From assembly GCF_001423585.1 (NCBI RefSeq), contig NZ_LMOP01000009.1, positions 111,496 to 175,495 on the forward strand: a stretch of DNA of 64,000 bases. The letters are read 5' to 3'. The stretch is from Xanthomonas sp. Leaf148 (GTDB taxonomy: Bacteria; Pseudomonadota; Gammaproteobacteria; Xanthomonadales; Xanthomonadaceae). Numbering within the stretch: the first letter of the stretch is position 1; every line of letters begins with the position of its first letter. Both the position numbers and the translations under genes were made by a program. Under the pieces are notes generated by a model. That model was given only the letters and a program-made list of their open reading frames with translations, did not search any database and was not told where the DNA came from. Below, piece by piece: positions 53,290 through 64,000 of this stretch.

Positions 53290-54111
53290 ATGTCCGCTTT
53301 GCACCGCGCCTTGCCCCCGTTGACCACCGTCATGTCGTCGCATGCCGCACGCACGGCACTGGTCTGTGCGCTGGTCGCGTTGCTGGCATTGCAAGGGCTG
53401 CGATTGCTGTGGTTGGTGATGACGCCGGTCGGTCCGGTGGGTCATGCACCGCCGAGCGCTGCCACGGCATCCGACCTGTCTGCATTACGCCGCGACGTGT
53501 TCTATCGCAGCGTTGCCGACAGCACTAGCAATAGCGACGGTGTGGTGCTGCACGGTGTGCGCGCGGGTGCTGCGCAGGCAGCGGCCTACCTGAGTCTTGG
53601 CGATGGCCGGCAAGGTGCCTACCGCGTCGGCGATACGGTGATGCCCGGCGTGGTGTTGCAAGCGGTCGCTGCTGACCATGTGCTGTTGCGCACCGGCAGC
53701 GGCGTGCGCCGCCTGGCACTGCGCGATGCGGCAGCGCCGGCGCTTGCAACAACGCCATCGTCAGCGAACACGGCGGCAGCAGGCAGCGCATCCGGCGTGA
53801 TGTCGAACGTAGGCAATGCGACGGCAGCAGCAGGCGCAACCGCGGTCGACCCGCAACAGCTGCTGAGCAGCGCCGGGCTGCGCGCAAGCGCGGACGGCAG
53901 CGGTTTCACCATCATGCCGCGTGGCGATGGTGCGTTGTTGCGCCAGGCCGGGCTGGCAGCAGGCGATGTGCTGACCCAGATCAACGGCCGCACGCTCGAT
54001 GCAGAACACCTGCGCGAGTTGAAGGACGAACTACGCGATGGCCAGGCGGCCACGCTGACCTATCGCCGCGACGGCCAGACCCACACCATGACCTTGAAGC
54101 GCCCGCAATGA
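53290..54111 (+). CDS. xcsC: Type II secretion inner-membrane protein C
   Basis: GspC-family protein (273 residues) linking the inner-membrane platform to the secretin. One membrane helix (about 21-44), an HR domain (about 65-155; YRSVADSTSNSDGVVLHGVR, YRVGDTVMPGVVLQ) and a C-terminal PDZ domain (about 195-272; LRQAGLAAGDVLTQINGRTL). The operon order C-D-E-F distinguishes this Xcs system from the xanthomonad Xps system, which begins with E and F and has D at the end. Start ATG at 53290; overlaps xcsD by 4 bp. Confidence 0.92.
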   Translation: MSALHRALPPLTTVMSSHAARTALVCALVALLALQGLRLLWLVMTPVGPVGHAPPSAATASDLSALRRDVFYRSVADSTSNSDGVVLHGVRAGAAQAAAYLSLGDGRQGAYRVGDTVMPGVVLQAVAADHVLLRTGSGVRRLALRDAAAPALATTPSSANTAAAGSASGVMSNVGNATAAAGATAVDPQQLLSSAGLRASADGSGFTIMPRGDGALLRQAGLAAGDVLTQINGRTLDAEHLRELKDELRDGQAATLTYRRDGQTHTMTLKRPQ

Positions 54112-56183
54112 CCGCTGTTCGCCCCTTATGGCTGTTGTCGGCCGCGTTGCTGTGCATGTGTGCCGTCGCACCGGTGGTCTCGCTGCAGGCCGCCGATGCG
54201 CCTGCCGTACGGCTGCAGGACGTGGACCTGCGTGCCTTCATCCAGGATGTCTCGCGCGCTACCGGCATCACTTTCATCGTGGATACGCGCGTGCAGGGCA
54301 CGGTGAACGTGGCGCGCGCGCAGGCGATGAGCGAAGCCGATCTGCTCGGCATGCTGCTGGCGGTATTGCGCGCCAACGGCTTGATTGCGGTGTCCAGTGG
54401 TCCGTCGACGTATCGCATCATTCCCGACGACACCGCTGCGCAACAGCCGGGCAGTGCCGCCAGCGGCAATCTGGGTTTTGCCACGCAGGTGTTTACGCTG
54501 CAGCGCGTGGATGCGCGTAGCGCCGCAGAAATCCTCAAGCCGCTGATCGGGCGGGGCGGTGTGATCATGGCGCTGCCGCAGGGCAATAGCTTGCTGATTG
54601 CCGATTACGCCGACAACCTGCGCCGCATTCGCGGGCTGGTGGCGCAGATCGATACCGACCGTGCGGCCATCGACACGGTGACCTTGCGCAATAGTTCTGC
54701 GCAGGAGCTGGCACGCACATTGACCTCGCTATTCGGCCAGGCAGGCGAACGCAGCGCGGTGTTGTCGGTGTTGCCGGTAGACAGCAGTAATTCGTTGATC
54801 GTGCGTGGCGACCCGGCGCTGGTGCAGCGCGTGGTGCGCACCGCGATGGATCTGGACGGGCGCGCTGAGCGTCGCGGCGATGTCAGCGTGGTGCGGTTGC
54901 AACACGCCAGCGCCGAGCAGCTGTTGCCGGTGCTGCAACAGTTGGTCGGGCAGACGCCGGGCAATGAGGCGCAAGCCGGGCAGGACACGCGCTCCACTGC
55001 CGTGGATGTGGCAGCCGCTGGCACCGCACAGACCCAGGTGATTGCGCCAGCCGCCGGCAAGCGCCCGGTAATCGTGCGCTACCCCGGCTCCAATGCCTTG
55101 ATCATCAACGCCGACCCGGAAACCCAGCGCGCCTTGATGGATGTCATCCGCCAGCTGGACGTGCATCGCGAGCAGGTGCTGGTGGAGGCGATCGTGGTGG
55201 AGATTTCCGACACCGCGGCCAAGCGCTTGGGCGTGCAGCTGCTGCTGGCTGGTCGCAATGGCACCGTGCCATTGATCGCCACGCAGTACAGCGGTGCATC
55301 GCCGGGCATCGTGCCGCTTGCCGCCGCAGCGGCCGGTACGCGCAGCGGCAATGACGATGACGATTCGGTACTGGAACAGGCGCGCAATGTGGCCGCGCAA
55401 TCGCTGCTGGGGTTGAGCGGCGGCCTGATCGGCCTGGCCGGGCAAAGCAACGATGCGGTGTTCGGCATGATCATCGATGCGGTCAAGAGCGATACCGGCT
55501 CCAATCTGTTGTCCACGCCGTCGATCATGACGTTGGACAACGAACAGGCGCGTATTTTGGTGGGCCAGGAAGTGCCGATCACCACGGGCGAAGTGCTGGG
55601 CGCGGCCAACGACAACCCGTTCCGCACCATCCAGCGCCAGGACGTGGGCGTGGAGCTGGAAGTGCGCCCGCAGATCAATACCGGCGGCGGCATTACGCTG
55701 GCGATCAAACAGGAAGTCTCGGCCATTGCCGGGCCGGTGAGCGCGCAGTCGTCGGAGCTGGTCTTCAATAAACGCCAGATCGAAACGCGGGTGGTGGTGG
55801 AAAACGGCGCCATCGTCGCGCTCGGTGGACTGCTGGATCAAAACGACCGCCAGACCGTGGAAAAGGTGCCATTGCTGGGCGACGTGCCTGGCCTGGGCGC
55901 ACTGTTCCGGCACAAGTCGCGCAACCGCGACAAGACCAACCTGATGGTCTTCATCCGCCCCACCATCATTCGCGATGCGGCCGATGCGCAGCGCATGACC
56001 GCACCACGCTACAGCTATCTACGCGACCGCCAGCTGGCCGACGGCGACCCGGAAGCGGCGCTCGATGCCCTGGTACGCGATTACCTGCGCGCGCAGCCGC
56101 CGCAGTTGCCGGCCGGGCCATCGCCGGTGGCGCCGGCACCTGCAGCCACGCCTGCACCCAGCGCACGCCCCGTGCAGCGCTGA
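54108..56183 (+). CDS. xcsD: Type II secretion secretin
   Basis: GspD (691 residues) forms the outer-membrane channel. Signal peptide to about residue 30, N0 domain (VRLQDVDLRAFIQDVSRATG), three KH-like N1-N3 domains to about 380, then the secretin core (QEVPITTGEV, VGVELEVRPQI, VPLLGDVPGLGALF). The C terminus has an Ala/Pro-rich extension rather than a clear pilotin-binding S-domain. The glycine-rich gate region is represented by GLSGGLIGLAGQ. It overlaps xcsC by 4 bp. Confidence 0.97.
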   Translation: MTAVRPLWLLSAALLCMCAVAPVVSLQAADAPAVRLQDVDLRAFIQDVSRATGITFIVDTRVQGTVNVARAQAMSEADLLGMLLAVLRANGLIAVSSGPSTYRIIPDDTAAQQPGSAASGNLGFATQVFTLQRVDARSAAEILKPLIGRGGVIMALPQGNSLLIADYADNLRRIRGLVAQIDTDRAAIDTVTLRNSSAQELARTLTSLFGQAGERSAVLSVLPVDSSNSLIVRGDPALVQRVVRTAMDLDGRAERRGDVSVVRLQHASAEQLLPVLQQLVGQTPGNEAQAGQDTRSTAVDVAAAGTAQTQVIAPAAGKRPVIVRYPGSNALIINADPETQRALMDVIRQLDVHREQVLVEAIVVEISDTAAKRLGVQLLLAGRNGTVPLIATQYSGASPGIVPLAAAAAGTRSGNDDDDSVLEQARNVAAQSLLGLSGGLIGLAGQSNDAVFGMIIDAVKSDTGSNLLSTPSIMTLDNEQARILVGQEVPITTGEVLGAANDNPFRTIQRQDVGVELEVRPQINTGGGITLAIKQEVSAIAGPVSAQSSELVFNKRQIETRVVVENGAIVALGGLLDQNDRQTVEKVPLLGDVPGLGALFRHKSRNRDKTNLMVFIRPTIIRDAADAQRMTAPRYSYLRDRQLADGDPEAALDALVRDYLRAQPPQLPAGPSPVAPAPAATPAPSARPVQR

Positions 56184-56187
56184 TGCC

Positions 56188-57667
<1,480 letters not shown>

Positions 57668-57681
<14 letters not shown>

Positions 57682-58867
57682 TTACACCGTGCTCGATCTG
57701 CAGGGGCGCAGCCGCCAGGGCGTGATCAGCGCCGACAGCGTGCACAGTGCGCGCGCCCAGCTGGAGCAGCGCCAATGGGTGCCGGTGCGCATCGCTGCCG
57801 CAGCAGCTGCATCGACCGCCGTGCATGCGGCACGCTTCAGCGGCAAGGATCTGGTGTTGTTCACGCGCCAGCTGTCGACGCTGGTGGAAACCGCGCCGTT
57901 GGAAGAAGCCTTGCGCACCATCGGCACGCAATCCGAACGTCGTGGCGTACGCCGCGTCACCAGCCAGACGCATGGCTTGGTGGTCGAAGGCTTTCGCCTA
58001 TCCGATGCGATGGCACGCCAGGGCAAGGCATTTCCGCCGCTTTATCGCGCCATGGTGGCCGCAGGCGAAAGCGCTGGCGCGTTGCCGCAGGTGCTTGAAC
58101 GGTTGGCCGATCTGCTCGAGCGACAGGCGCAGGTGCGCAGCAAGCTGCAGTCCGCCTTGGTCTACCCGGCCGCGTTGGCGTTGACGGCCGGTGCGGTGGT
58201 GATCGTGTTGATGACCTTTGTCGTGCCCAAGGTGGTGGACCAGTTCGATTCGATGGGCCGCGCCTTGCCATGGCTCACGCGCGCGGTGATCGCGGTGTCG
58301 AACTTCCTGCTGCATGCCGGCATTCCGTTACTGGTTGCGCTGGTGATTGCGGTCATCGCCGCGTTGCGGTTGCTCAAACGCCCGGCGTTGCGGCTGGCTG
58401 CGGATCGCGCACTCTTGCGCGCGCCTTTGCTTGGCCGGCTGATCCGCGACCTGCACGCCGCGCGCATGGCGCGCACTTTGGCGATCATGGTCAACAGCGG
58501 CCTGCCGCTGATGGAAGGCCTGATGATCGCCGTACGCACGGTCGACAACCGCGCATTGCGGCTGGCCACCGACAGCATGGTCACCGCCATCCGCGAGGGT
58601 GGCAGCCTGGCCGCGGCGATGAAGCGCGCCGGCGTGTTTCCGCCCACGCTGCTGTACATGGCGTCCAGCGGCGAAAACAGCGGACGCCTGGCGCCGATGC
58701 TGGAACGCGCTGCCGATTATCTGGAGCGCGAGTTCGAATCCTTCACCACCGCGGCGATGAGTCTGCTGGAGCCGGCCATCATTGTGCTGCTCGGCGGCGT
58801 AGTGGCGGTGATCGTGCTGTCGATCCTGTTGCCCATCCTGCAATTCAACACCCTCGCGCTTGGCTGA
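57668..58867 (+). CDS. xcsF: Type II secretion platform protein F
   Basis: GspF (399 residues) is the polytopic inner-membrane platform. Two repeated cytoplasmic helical domains (about 60-165 and 265-370; FTRQLSTLVETAPLEEAL, MARTLAIMVNSGLPLMEGL) alternate with three membrane segments. The start overlaps the end of xcsE by 14 bp. Length and repeat pattern are normal. Confidence 0.96.
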
Positions 58868-58894
58868 GCGCGGCCGCTTTCTTCGGAGATCCAC

Positions 58895-59359
58895 ATGCAG
58901 TCCTCCCAATGTCGTGCACTCGCCGGCTCGCCTGTCTCTCGCAGTGGCGTGCGCGGTTTTACCCTGGTCGAGTTGATGGTGGTGATCGTCATCATCGGCC
59001 TGCTGGCCACCGTGGTGATGATCAACGTGATGCCCAGCCAGGACCGCGCCATGGTCGAAAAGGCGCGCGCCGATGTCGCGGTGCTGGAGCAGGCGCTGGA
59101 AACCTACCGCCTGGACAACCTGACCTATCCGACCACCGAGCAGGGCTTGCAGGCCTTGCTCAACCCGCCGAGCGGCCTGACCCGGCCGGAGCGCTATCGG
59201 CAGGGCGGTTACATCCGTCGGTTGCCTGAAGACCCATGGGGCCACGCGTATCAGTTCCGTCGCCCGGGCCGAAACGGCGGTTTCGACGTCTACTCGTTCG
59301 GTGCCGACGGAGCCGAAGGTGGCGATGCCGATAATGCCGACATCGGCAATTGGCGCTGA
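58895..59359 (+). CDS. xcsG: Major pseudopilin G
   Basis: GspG (154 residues) is the main subunit of the pseudopilus. The prepilin peptidase site is RG-FTLVELMVV at about residue 20-21, with glutamate at +5 and a hydrophobic helix behind it. The family motifs LDNLTYPTTEQGLQALL and DPWGHAYQFRRPG are present; the C-terminal DADNADIGNW binds calcium in relatives. The leader is about 20 residues, longer than usual. A 27-bp gap with CGGAG precedes the ATG. Confidence 0.97.
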   Translation: MQSSQCRALAGSPVSRSGVRGFTLVELMVVIVIIGLLATVVMINVMPSQDRAMVEKARADVAVLEQALETYRLDNLTYPTTEQGLQALLNPPSGLTRPERYRQGGYIRRLPEDPWGHAYQFRRPGRNGGFDVYSFGADGAEGGDADNADIGNWR

Positions 59360-59368
59360 GGTGCTGCT

Positions 59369-59869
59369 GTGCTGACTGCGTCACCCAGCGAGCAACGCGC
59401 GTCGTTACGCGGCGGGCGCGCACGCATGCGCGGCTTCACCCTGCTCGAGCTGTTGGCGGTACTGGTGATCACTGCGCTTGCCAGCACCCTGGTGGTGATG
59501 ACCTTGCCGGACACGCGTCAGGGTCTGCACGATCAGGCGGACATGCTGGCCAGCGCGCTGGCCAATGCCCGCGACGAAGCGATACTAAGCCTGCGCATGG
59601 TCGAGGTGACCATCGATGCGGGTGGTTATGCAGTCCGTCGTCAGGCGCAACAGCGCTGGGTGGCACTGGACGAGACGCCGTTCGCCGCAACGCGCTGGCC
59701 GGCCGGCGTGCAGGCGCAGTTTCCGGCTGGCGGCACTCAGCTGAGCGTTCGCTTCGACCCGACCGGTGCGGCCACGCCGCAACGCATCGCGCTGGCCGAT
59801 GGGCAGCAACAGGTACAGGTGACGGTGGATGCCGCCGGTGTGGTGCAGGTCGATGCGCCGCATCGATAA
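59369..59869 (+). CDS. xcsH: Minor pseudopilin H
   Basis: GspH (166 residues) has the cleavage site RG-FTLLELLAV after a basic leader of about 22 residues. The rest is a beta-rich globular domain with EAILSLRMVEVTIDAGGYAV. The start is GTG at 59369; an internal ATG (59426) would leave a leader of only three residues, so GTG is preferred. It overlaps xcsI by 17 bp. Confidence 0.92.
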   Translation: MLTASPSEQRASLRGGRARMRGFTLLELLAVLVITALASTLVVMTLPDTRQGLHDQADMLASALANARDEAILSLRMVEVTIDAGGYAVRRQAQQRWVALDETPFAATRWPAGVQAQFPAGGTQLSVRFDPTGAATPQRIALADGQQQVQVTVDAAGVVQVDAPHR

Positions 59870-60230
59870 CCACCGCGCCTGTGCCGGATTTTCGCTGCTT
59901 GAGTTGATGGTCGCCTTGGCCATCTTCGGCGTGGCCGTGGTCGGCTTGTTGAATCTGTCGGGCGAGAGCACGCGCACCGCGGTGGTGCTGGAAGAACGCA
60001 TGTTGGCTGCGTTGGTTGCAGAAAACCAGGCGATCCAGGCGATGCTGGCGCCGGCCAACGCCGCAGTGGCGCCTGCGCAAGGCCAGGAGACGCTGGGTGG
60101 CCGTGGTTGGGACTGGCAGCGCCAGGCGGTGCCGGCAAGTGCCGGCATGGTGCGTATCGAGGTGCGCGTGCGCGCCGCAGGGCAAGCGCAGCAGATCGCC
60201 ACCCTGAGCACGTTGCGGAGTGTGCAATGA
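59853..60230 (+). CDS. xcsI: Minor pseudopilin I
   Basis: GspI (125 residues) has the prepilin site AG-FSLLELMVALAIFGV with glutamate at +5. The globular domain carries RGWDWQRQAVP, typical of the family, which forms the tip complex with J and K. The ATG at 59853 lies inside xcsH. It overlaps xcsJ by 4 bp. Confidence 0.94.
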   Translation: MRRIDNHRACAGFSLLELMVALAIFGVAVVGLLNLSGESTRTAVVLEERMLAALVAENQAIQAMLAPANAAVAPAQGQETLGGRGWDWQRQAVPASAGMVRIEVRVRAAGQAQQIATLSTLRSVQ

Positions 60231-60829
60231 GCCATACGCGCCGCATGCAGGGCTTCACCTTGATCGAACTGCTGGTGGCGCTGGCGGTCTTCGCGCTGGT
60301 GGCCAGCGCCGCAGTGGTGGTGATGCGGCAAAGCATCGATCAGCGCGATGCGGTGCGTGCGCGCCTGCAGCAGGTGCGCGATCTTCAACTGGCCCATGGC
60401 CTGCTGCGCAGCGATCTGCAACAGGCTGCGGTACGCCGCACCCGCAACAGCGATGGCAGCGCCGCGCGCACTGCGTTCGTTGCGCGTGCGCCCGGAACGC
60501 AAGGGCCGTTGTTCGGCTTTGTTCGGCGTGGCTGGAGCAATCCGGATCAGGCGCCACGTGCGTCGCTGCAATATGTCGAATACCGCATCGTCGATGGACG
60601 CCTGGAGCGCAGTGCGCGGCCGGCGCTGGATGGCGCGGCGGCCGGGGCGCCGCAAGTGCTGCTGCGCGGGGTGCGCTCGGCCGAGGTGGCGTTTCACTAC
60701 CGCGCGCAGTGGAGCGATGGCTGGAGCGGCGGGCTGGAAGCACTGCCGGATGCGCTGTCGCTGGAACTGGATCTGGAACAATGGGGCCGCGTGCGTCAGC
60801 TGTTCCTGCTGCCGGAGGGACGCGCATGA
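60227..60829 (+). CDS. xcsJ: Minor pseudopilin J
   Basis: GspJ (200 residues) has the cleavage site QG-FTLIELLVALAVFAL. The globular domain includes LLRSDLQQAAVRRTRNSDG and PLFGFVRRGW, as in the J family. It is translated from an ATGA overlap with xcsI and overlaps xcsK by 4 bp. Confidence 0.95.
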   Translation: MSHTRRMQGFTLIELLVALAVFALVASAAVVVMRQSIDQRDAVRARLQQVRDLQLAHGLLRSDLQQAAVRRTRNSDGSAARTAFVARAPGTQGPLFGFVRRGWSNPDQAPRASLQYVEYRIVDGRLERSARPALDGAAAGAPQVLLRGVRSAEVAFHYRAQWSDGWSGGLEALPDALSLELDLEQWGRVRQLFLLPEGRA

Positions 60830-61818
60830 AGACGCTGCAGGCGCCTGCGCAACAACGCGGCGTCGCGTTACTGACGGTGTTGTTGCTGGTGGCGGTGATG
60901 ACGCTGCTGATGGTGGCGGTCTTGAACGACCTGCGCTTTGGCCTGCGCCGCAGCGGTAACGCAGAGGCGATGACGCAGGCGCAGTGGTATGCGCTGGGCA
61001 GCGAAACCGTCGCGCGGCAACGCTTGCAGGCGTTGGCCAGTCGCGACCCGTTGCGCACCACGCTGGAGGGCGGCTGGAACGACCAGCCGATCACCTTCCC
61101 GTTGGACGATGGGATGGTGAGCGTGCGGCTGCGCGATCGCGGCGGCTGCTTCAACCTCAATAGCGTGGTGATGGGTGCACCCGAGCAATGGCAACGCAGC
61201 GACGATGGCGCTAACCAGTATCTGGCCTTGCTGGAAGCGTTGGGCATCGCGCCGCAACAGTCACAGGCGCTGACCGATGCGCTAGTGGACTGGATCGATA
61301 GCGATACACAGCCGGGCGCGCAAGGTGCGGAAGACGACCGCTATCTGCAAGCGCCGGTGCCGCTGCGCACTGGCGCGACCTTGTTGGCGGGCGTCAGCGA
61401 GCTGCGCGCCATCGCCGGTTACACGCCGGCGCTCGTCGCGCAGCTGCAGCCCTATGTGTGTGCACTGCCCGAAGGGCGGTTGTCGCCGATCAACATCAAT
61501 ACGCTGCGCGCCGCAGATGCACCGGTGCTGGTGGCCTTGACCGAAGGCGCCGTGGAGTTGCCGGCGGCACGCCGCATCATCGCCGCACGGCCGGTCGGCG
61601 GTTGGCGCGATGCAGCGGCGTTCTGGAAGCAACCTGCACTGATGCAGGCGCAATTGCCCGACGCGGTGTTTCAGCAGATCGCATTACGCACGTCCTATTT
61701 TTCCCTCTACAGCCAGGTGGACCATGCCGGTGCGCAGGTTCTGCTGGAGGCATTGCTGCAACAGGACCCTGCCGGCCGTGTGCGGTTGGTGGCACGCCAA
61801 TGGAGCCCCGACGAATGA
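60826..61818 (+). CDS. xcsK: Minor pseudopilin K
   Basis: GspK (330 residues) caps the pseudopilus. The processing site is RG-VALLTVLLLVAVM; threonine replaces glutamate at +5, as is usual for K. The large helical domain inserted in the pilin fold shows LVDWIDSDTQPGAQGAEDD and SPININTLRAADAPVL. Disulfide-capable cysteines occur at GGCFNLN and YVCALPEG. It overlaps xcsL by 4 bp. Confidence 0.95.
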   Translation: MKTLQAPAQQRGVALLTVLLLVAVMTLLMVAVLNDLRFGLRRSGNAEAMTQAQWYALGSETVARQRLQALASRDPLRTTLEGGWNDQPITFPLDDGMVSVRLRDRGGCFNLNSVVMGAPEQWQRSDDGANQYLALLEALGIAPQQSQALTDALVDWIDSDTQPGAQGAEDDRYLQAPVPLRTGATLLAGVSELRAIAGYTPALVAQLQPYVCALPEGRLSPININTLRAADAPVLVALTEGAVELPAARRIIAARPVGGWRDAAAFWKQPALMQAQLPDAVFQQIALRTSYFSLYSQVDHAGAQVLLEALLQQDPAGRVRLVARQWSPDE

Positions 61819-62903
61819 GTAGCACCCTGGTGTTGTTGCCGGCCGATGCCACAACGCAGCCCATCACCGTACGCGTAGATGCACACGGCCATGTGCTGGC
61901 GCAGGACGCGTTGAATGAGCGCCCCGCGCAAACAACGCAGACCGTGCTGGTGGTGCCAGGCGTGGACGTGCATCTGCGCTGGATGGCCTTGCCTGGGCGC
62001 AGCGTCGCGCAGTCGCTGGCTGCGGCGCGGCTGCAGCTGGCCGAGCATCTGGCGGGCGATGTGCAGGCGCTGCATGTGGTGATCGCCGACCATGCAGAGA
62101 GCGATGGCATGCGCTTGGTCGCCGCAGTGGATGCGTCGGTGATGCGGCAGTGGCTAGACCGTGCAGCAGCCCTGGGCCTCGTGCCCGATGCCGTGGTGCC
62201 AGACTGTCTGCTGCTGCCCGACGCGACGGCGGATCAGCCGCCGACGCTGCTGTACTGGGATGGCCGCTTGGTGGTGCGTGGTACACGCATCGCCTGCAGC
62301 CTGGAGCCGCAGCTTGCGCAGGTGCTGATCGCAACACTCCCGGTCGCACCGGCACTGCCGCCGGATCCGGACCCAACGCACGCCATCGCGCAGTTTGCGC
62401 GGCATGCCGCCACCGCGCCGATCAATCTGCGCCAGCAAAGTTTCGCCGCGCCAACGCGCCAGCGTGCACAGCTGAGCGCACGCACGCTTGCGTGGTTGCT
62501 TGCGCTGCTGGTGCTGTCGCCTGTGTTTCTGCTGGTGGCGCAGAGCCTGCGATACGAGATCGGCGCGCAGCTCCTGCAGCGGCGCAGCGCACAGTTGATG
62601 GGTAAGAATGTCATGACGCCCGGCGCAGACACAGCCCGGCAAACCGCCGCCTCGCAGAACGCATTCGCACCGCAACTGGCCGCACTGTTCGCTGCAGTCG
62701 AAGCAGTGCCGGGCGCAGAACTGGACGCGCTCGCTTACCAGCAACAGGGTCCGCTGCGTGTCACCTTGCTGCACAGCGACGCCGCGCAACTGGAGCACTT
62801 CTCCGTCCAGCTCAGTCGCGCCGGTTGGCAGGTGCGCGCAGGCGCAGGCCAGCCCCGCGACGACAGACTCGCCACCGCATTGGAACTGGAGCCGCCGCAA
62901 TGA
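61815..62903 (+). CDS. xcsL: Type II secretion protein L
   Basis: GspL (362 residues) is a bitopic inner-membrane protein that recruits the ATPase. The cytoplasmic actin-like domain (about 1-205) has VLVVPGVDVHLRWMALPGRS. A membrane helix (about 228-248; LAWLLALLVLSPVFLLVA) and a periplasmic ferredoxin-like domain follow. The cytoplasmic domain is somewhat shorter than in E. coli-type GspL. Overlaps xcsM by 4 bp. Confidence 0.92.
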   Translation: MSSTLVLLPADATTQPITVRVDAHGHVLAQDALNERPAQTTQTVLVVPGVDVHLRWMALPGRSVAQSLAAARLQLAEHLAGDVQALHVVIADHAESDGMRLVAAVDASVMRQWLDRAAALGLVPDAVVPDCLLLPDATADQPPTLLYWDGRLVVRGTRIACSLEPQLAQVLIATLPVAPALPPDPDPTHAIAQFARHAATAPINLRQQSFAAPTRQRAQLSARTLAWLLALLVLSPVFLLVAQSLRYEIGAQLLQRRSAQLMGKNVMTPGADTARQTAASQNAFAPQLAALFAAVEAVPGAELDALAYQQQGPLRVTLLHSDAAQLEHFSVQLSRAGWQVRAGAGQPRDDRLATALELEPPQ

Positions 62904-63358
62904 GTACGCTGCAACGCATGCCGGTGTGGTGGCAGAGCCGCGCACCACGCGAGCGCCTCATGCTGTCGGTCATGATGGTCGCCATCTCTGCATTCATCGG
63001 CTGGTATGCGCTACTGGTGCCGCTGCGGCATTGGCACAGCAGCGCGCGGGCACGCTATGACCATGCTGCGGAGGCGCTGCTCATTGCGCGTGCAGCGCAA
63101 GCCGGCAGTACCGTGGCCGCCATTCCGCTGGCGCGCATTGCGCAAAGCGCGCGCGATGCGACTATCACCATCACCCACCAACAGCGCAGTCCTACGGGAA
63201 CACTCGCATTGCAGATCGACACCGTCACCAGCCCCGTCTTGTTCGCCTGGCTGGAACAGCTGCGCCAACGCCACGGTCTGACGCCTTCGGCGCTTGAAAT
63301 CAGCCGCCGCGACGGGCAACTGCAGGTGCGCTGCACGTTCTCGGGTATCGCGCTATGA
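62900..63358 (+). CDS. xcsM: Type II secretion protein M
   Basis: GspM (152 residues) is the small bitopic partner of L. A short basic cytoplasmic tail is followed by RERLMLSVMMVAISAFIGWY (membrane helix about 18-40), a coiled coil and a small periplasmic domain ending in DGQLQVRCTFSGIAL. It overlaps both neighbours by 4 bp, consistent with strict translational coupling. Confidence 0.92.
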   Translation: MSTLQRMPVWWQSRAPRERLMLSVMMVAISAFIGWYALLVPLRHWHSSARARYDHAAEALLIARAAQAGSTVAAIPLARIAQSARDATITITHQQRSPTGTLALQIDTVTSPVLFAWLEQLRQRHGLTPSALEISRRDGQLQVRCTFSGIAL

Positions 63359-64000
63359 GGGCAGTGCGTTGGTTGCTGCTGGGCAGCGTGTTGCTGGTCA
63401 TCTGCGTCATCGCCACCTTACCGCTGCGGTGGGTGCTGCCGATCGACACGCTGCCGTTTGCCGCGCTGGAAGCGCAGGGCTCGATCTGGAATGGCACCCT
63501 GCGTGGCGTGACCTGGACCAGCATGGACGTGGGCGATGTCGGCGTGCGTCTGCGTCCGCTGCCCTTGTTGCGCGGGCAACGCCAGGTGCAGCTGCGCTCG
63601 GCCACCGCGCAGCTGGTGGCGTTGCAAGGCGTGCGGCAGGGTGTGCAGCAGGCCAACGGTCGCCTGTTGCTGCGCAAGCCGGGTGGGGTGGCCTTGCTGG
63701 ACCTGTCGATCGACCTGCGCGAGGTACATGCGGTTTTCGACGCCACACGCTGCACGCAAGCGGGCGGCGATGTGGCCGCGCAAGTGCTGCCTAACGCCGG
63801 TGGCGAAGCCGCCGGGCTGCTGCCGCTGCGTCTGCGTGGCAGCCCGCGCTGCGTGGACGATGCGGTGGTGCTGGCACTGGCGCCCGATGGCGGCCTGCCC
63901 GAAGGCGTCAACCTCAGCGCCGAGCTGCGCCTGCAGCACGATGGCCGCTGGCAGTGGCGCACTCAGGTCGAGCCCGGCAACGACACCGCGCTGCAGTTGG
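63355..64000 (+). CDS. xcsN: Type II secretion protein N (partial, runs off the window)
   Basis: The ATG at 63355 overlaps the xcsM stop. 215 residues are present before the window ends; the stop is outside. An N-terminal membrane helix (VRWLLLGSVLLVICVIATL) is followed by a beta-rich periplasmic region with LEAQGSIWNGTLRG, matching GspN proteins. The role of N is poorly known, and many type II systems lack it. Position as the twelfth gene after C-M supports the call. Confidence 0.92.
   Translation, partial: MRAVRWLLLGSVLLVICVIATLPLRWVLPIDTLPFAALEAQGSIWNGTLRGVTWTSMDVGDVGVRLRPLPLLRGQRQVQLRSATAQLVALQGVRQGVQQANGRLLLRKPGGVALLDLSIDLREVHAVFDATRCTQAGGDVAAQVLPNAGGEAAGLLPLRLRGSPRCVDDAVVLALAPDGGLPEGVNLSAELRLQHDGRWQWRTQVEPGNDTALQL

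Overview
The window is GC-rich chromosomal DNA from a Xanthomonas, probably of the campestris/citri/euvesicatoria type. The evidence is the gene order mreBCD-mrdA-rodA, polygalacturonase, mltB, rlpA, dac; a second type II secretion operon in C-D-E-F order (Xcs type, reported absent from X. oryzae); xanthomonad heptameric GGGAATS repeats between genes; and a perfect HrpX plant-inducible-promoter (PIP) box. No rRNA, tRNA, prophage, IS element or CRISPR array was seen.

Region 1 (1-4.1 kb): a 108-bp palindromic intergenic element, a sigma-54 activator of the AcoR type with an altered GAFTGA loop, a dispersed repeat and a PfkB-family sugar/nucleoside kinase. Region 2 (4.1-16.6 kb): the rod-shape elongasome (mreB, mreC, mreD, PBP2, rodA) and three periplasmic murein enzymes (mltB, rlpA, DD-carboxypeptidase). 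A polygalacturonase with its own HrpX-type promoter and terminator sits among them. Heptad repeats fill the mreB-mreC gap and have invaded the mreC coding sequence.

Region 3 (16.9-27 kb): an LpxR-type lipid A deacylase, a CsgG-domain protein, the lipoate genes ybeD-lipB-lipA, the tail-specific protease prc, a TSUP permease divergent from a LysR regulator, and an exported endonuclease/phosphatase-fold protein. Region 4 (27.1-31.9 kb): a four-gene unit coupling NAD salvage (NMN adenylyltransferase-Nudix and nicotinamide phosphoribosyltransferase) to a radical SAM protein and an unusual methyltransferase fused to a nucleotidyltransferase-like domain. This is the strongest candidate for an undescribed system.

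Region 5 (32-45.4 kb): envelope proteins, a transglutaminase-like exported protein, a 6-phosphogluconate dehydrogenase, a Gfo/Idh/MocA oxidoreductase, a BON-domain protein, a three-gene phosphorelay, folK, a pteridine-reductase-like SDR, a MidA-type methyltransferase and a VanZ-like protein. Region 6 (45.6-64 kb): a TonB-dependent receptor behind a possible Zur operator, a prolyl-4-hydroxylase-like enzyme, a beta-helix lipoprotein with a second TonB-dependent receptor, then the xcsC-N operon, which runs off the window inside xcsN.
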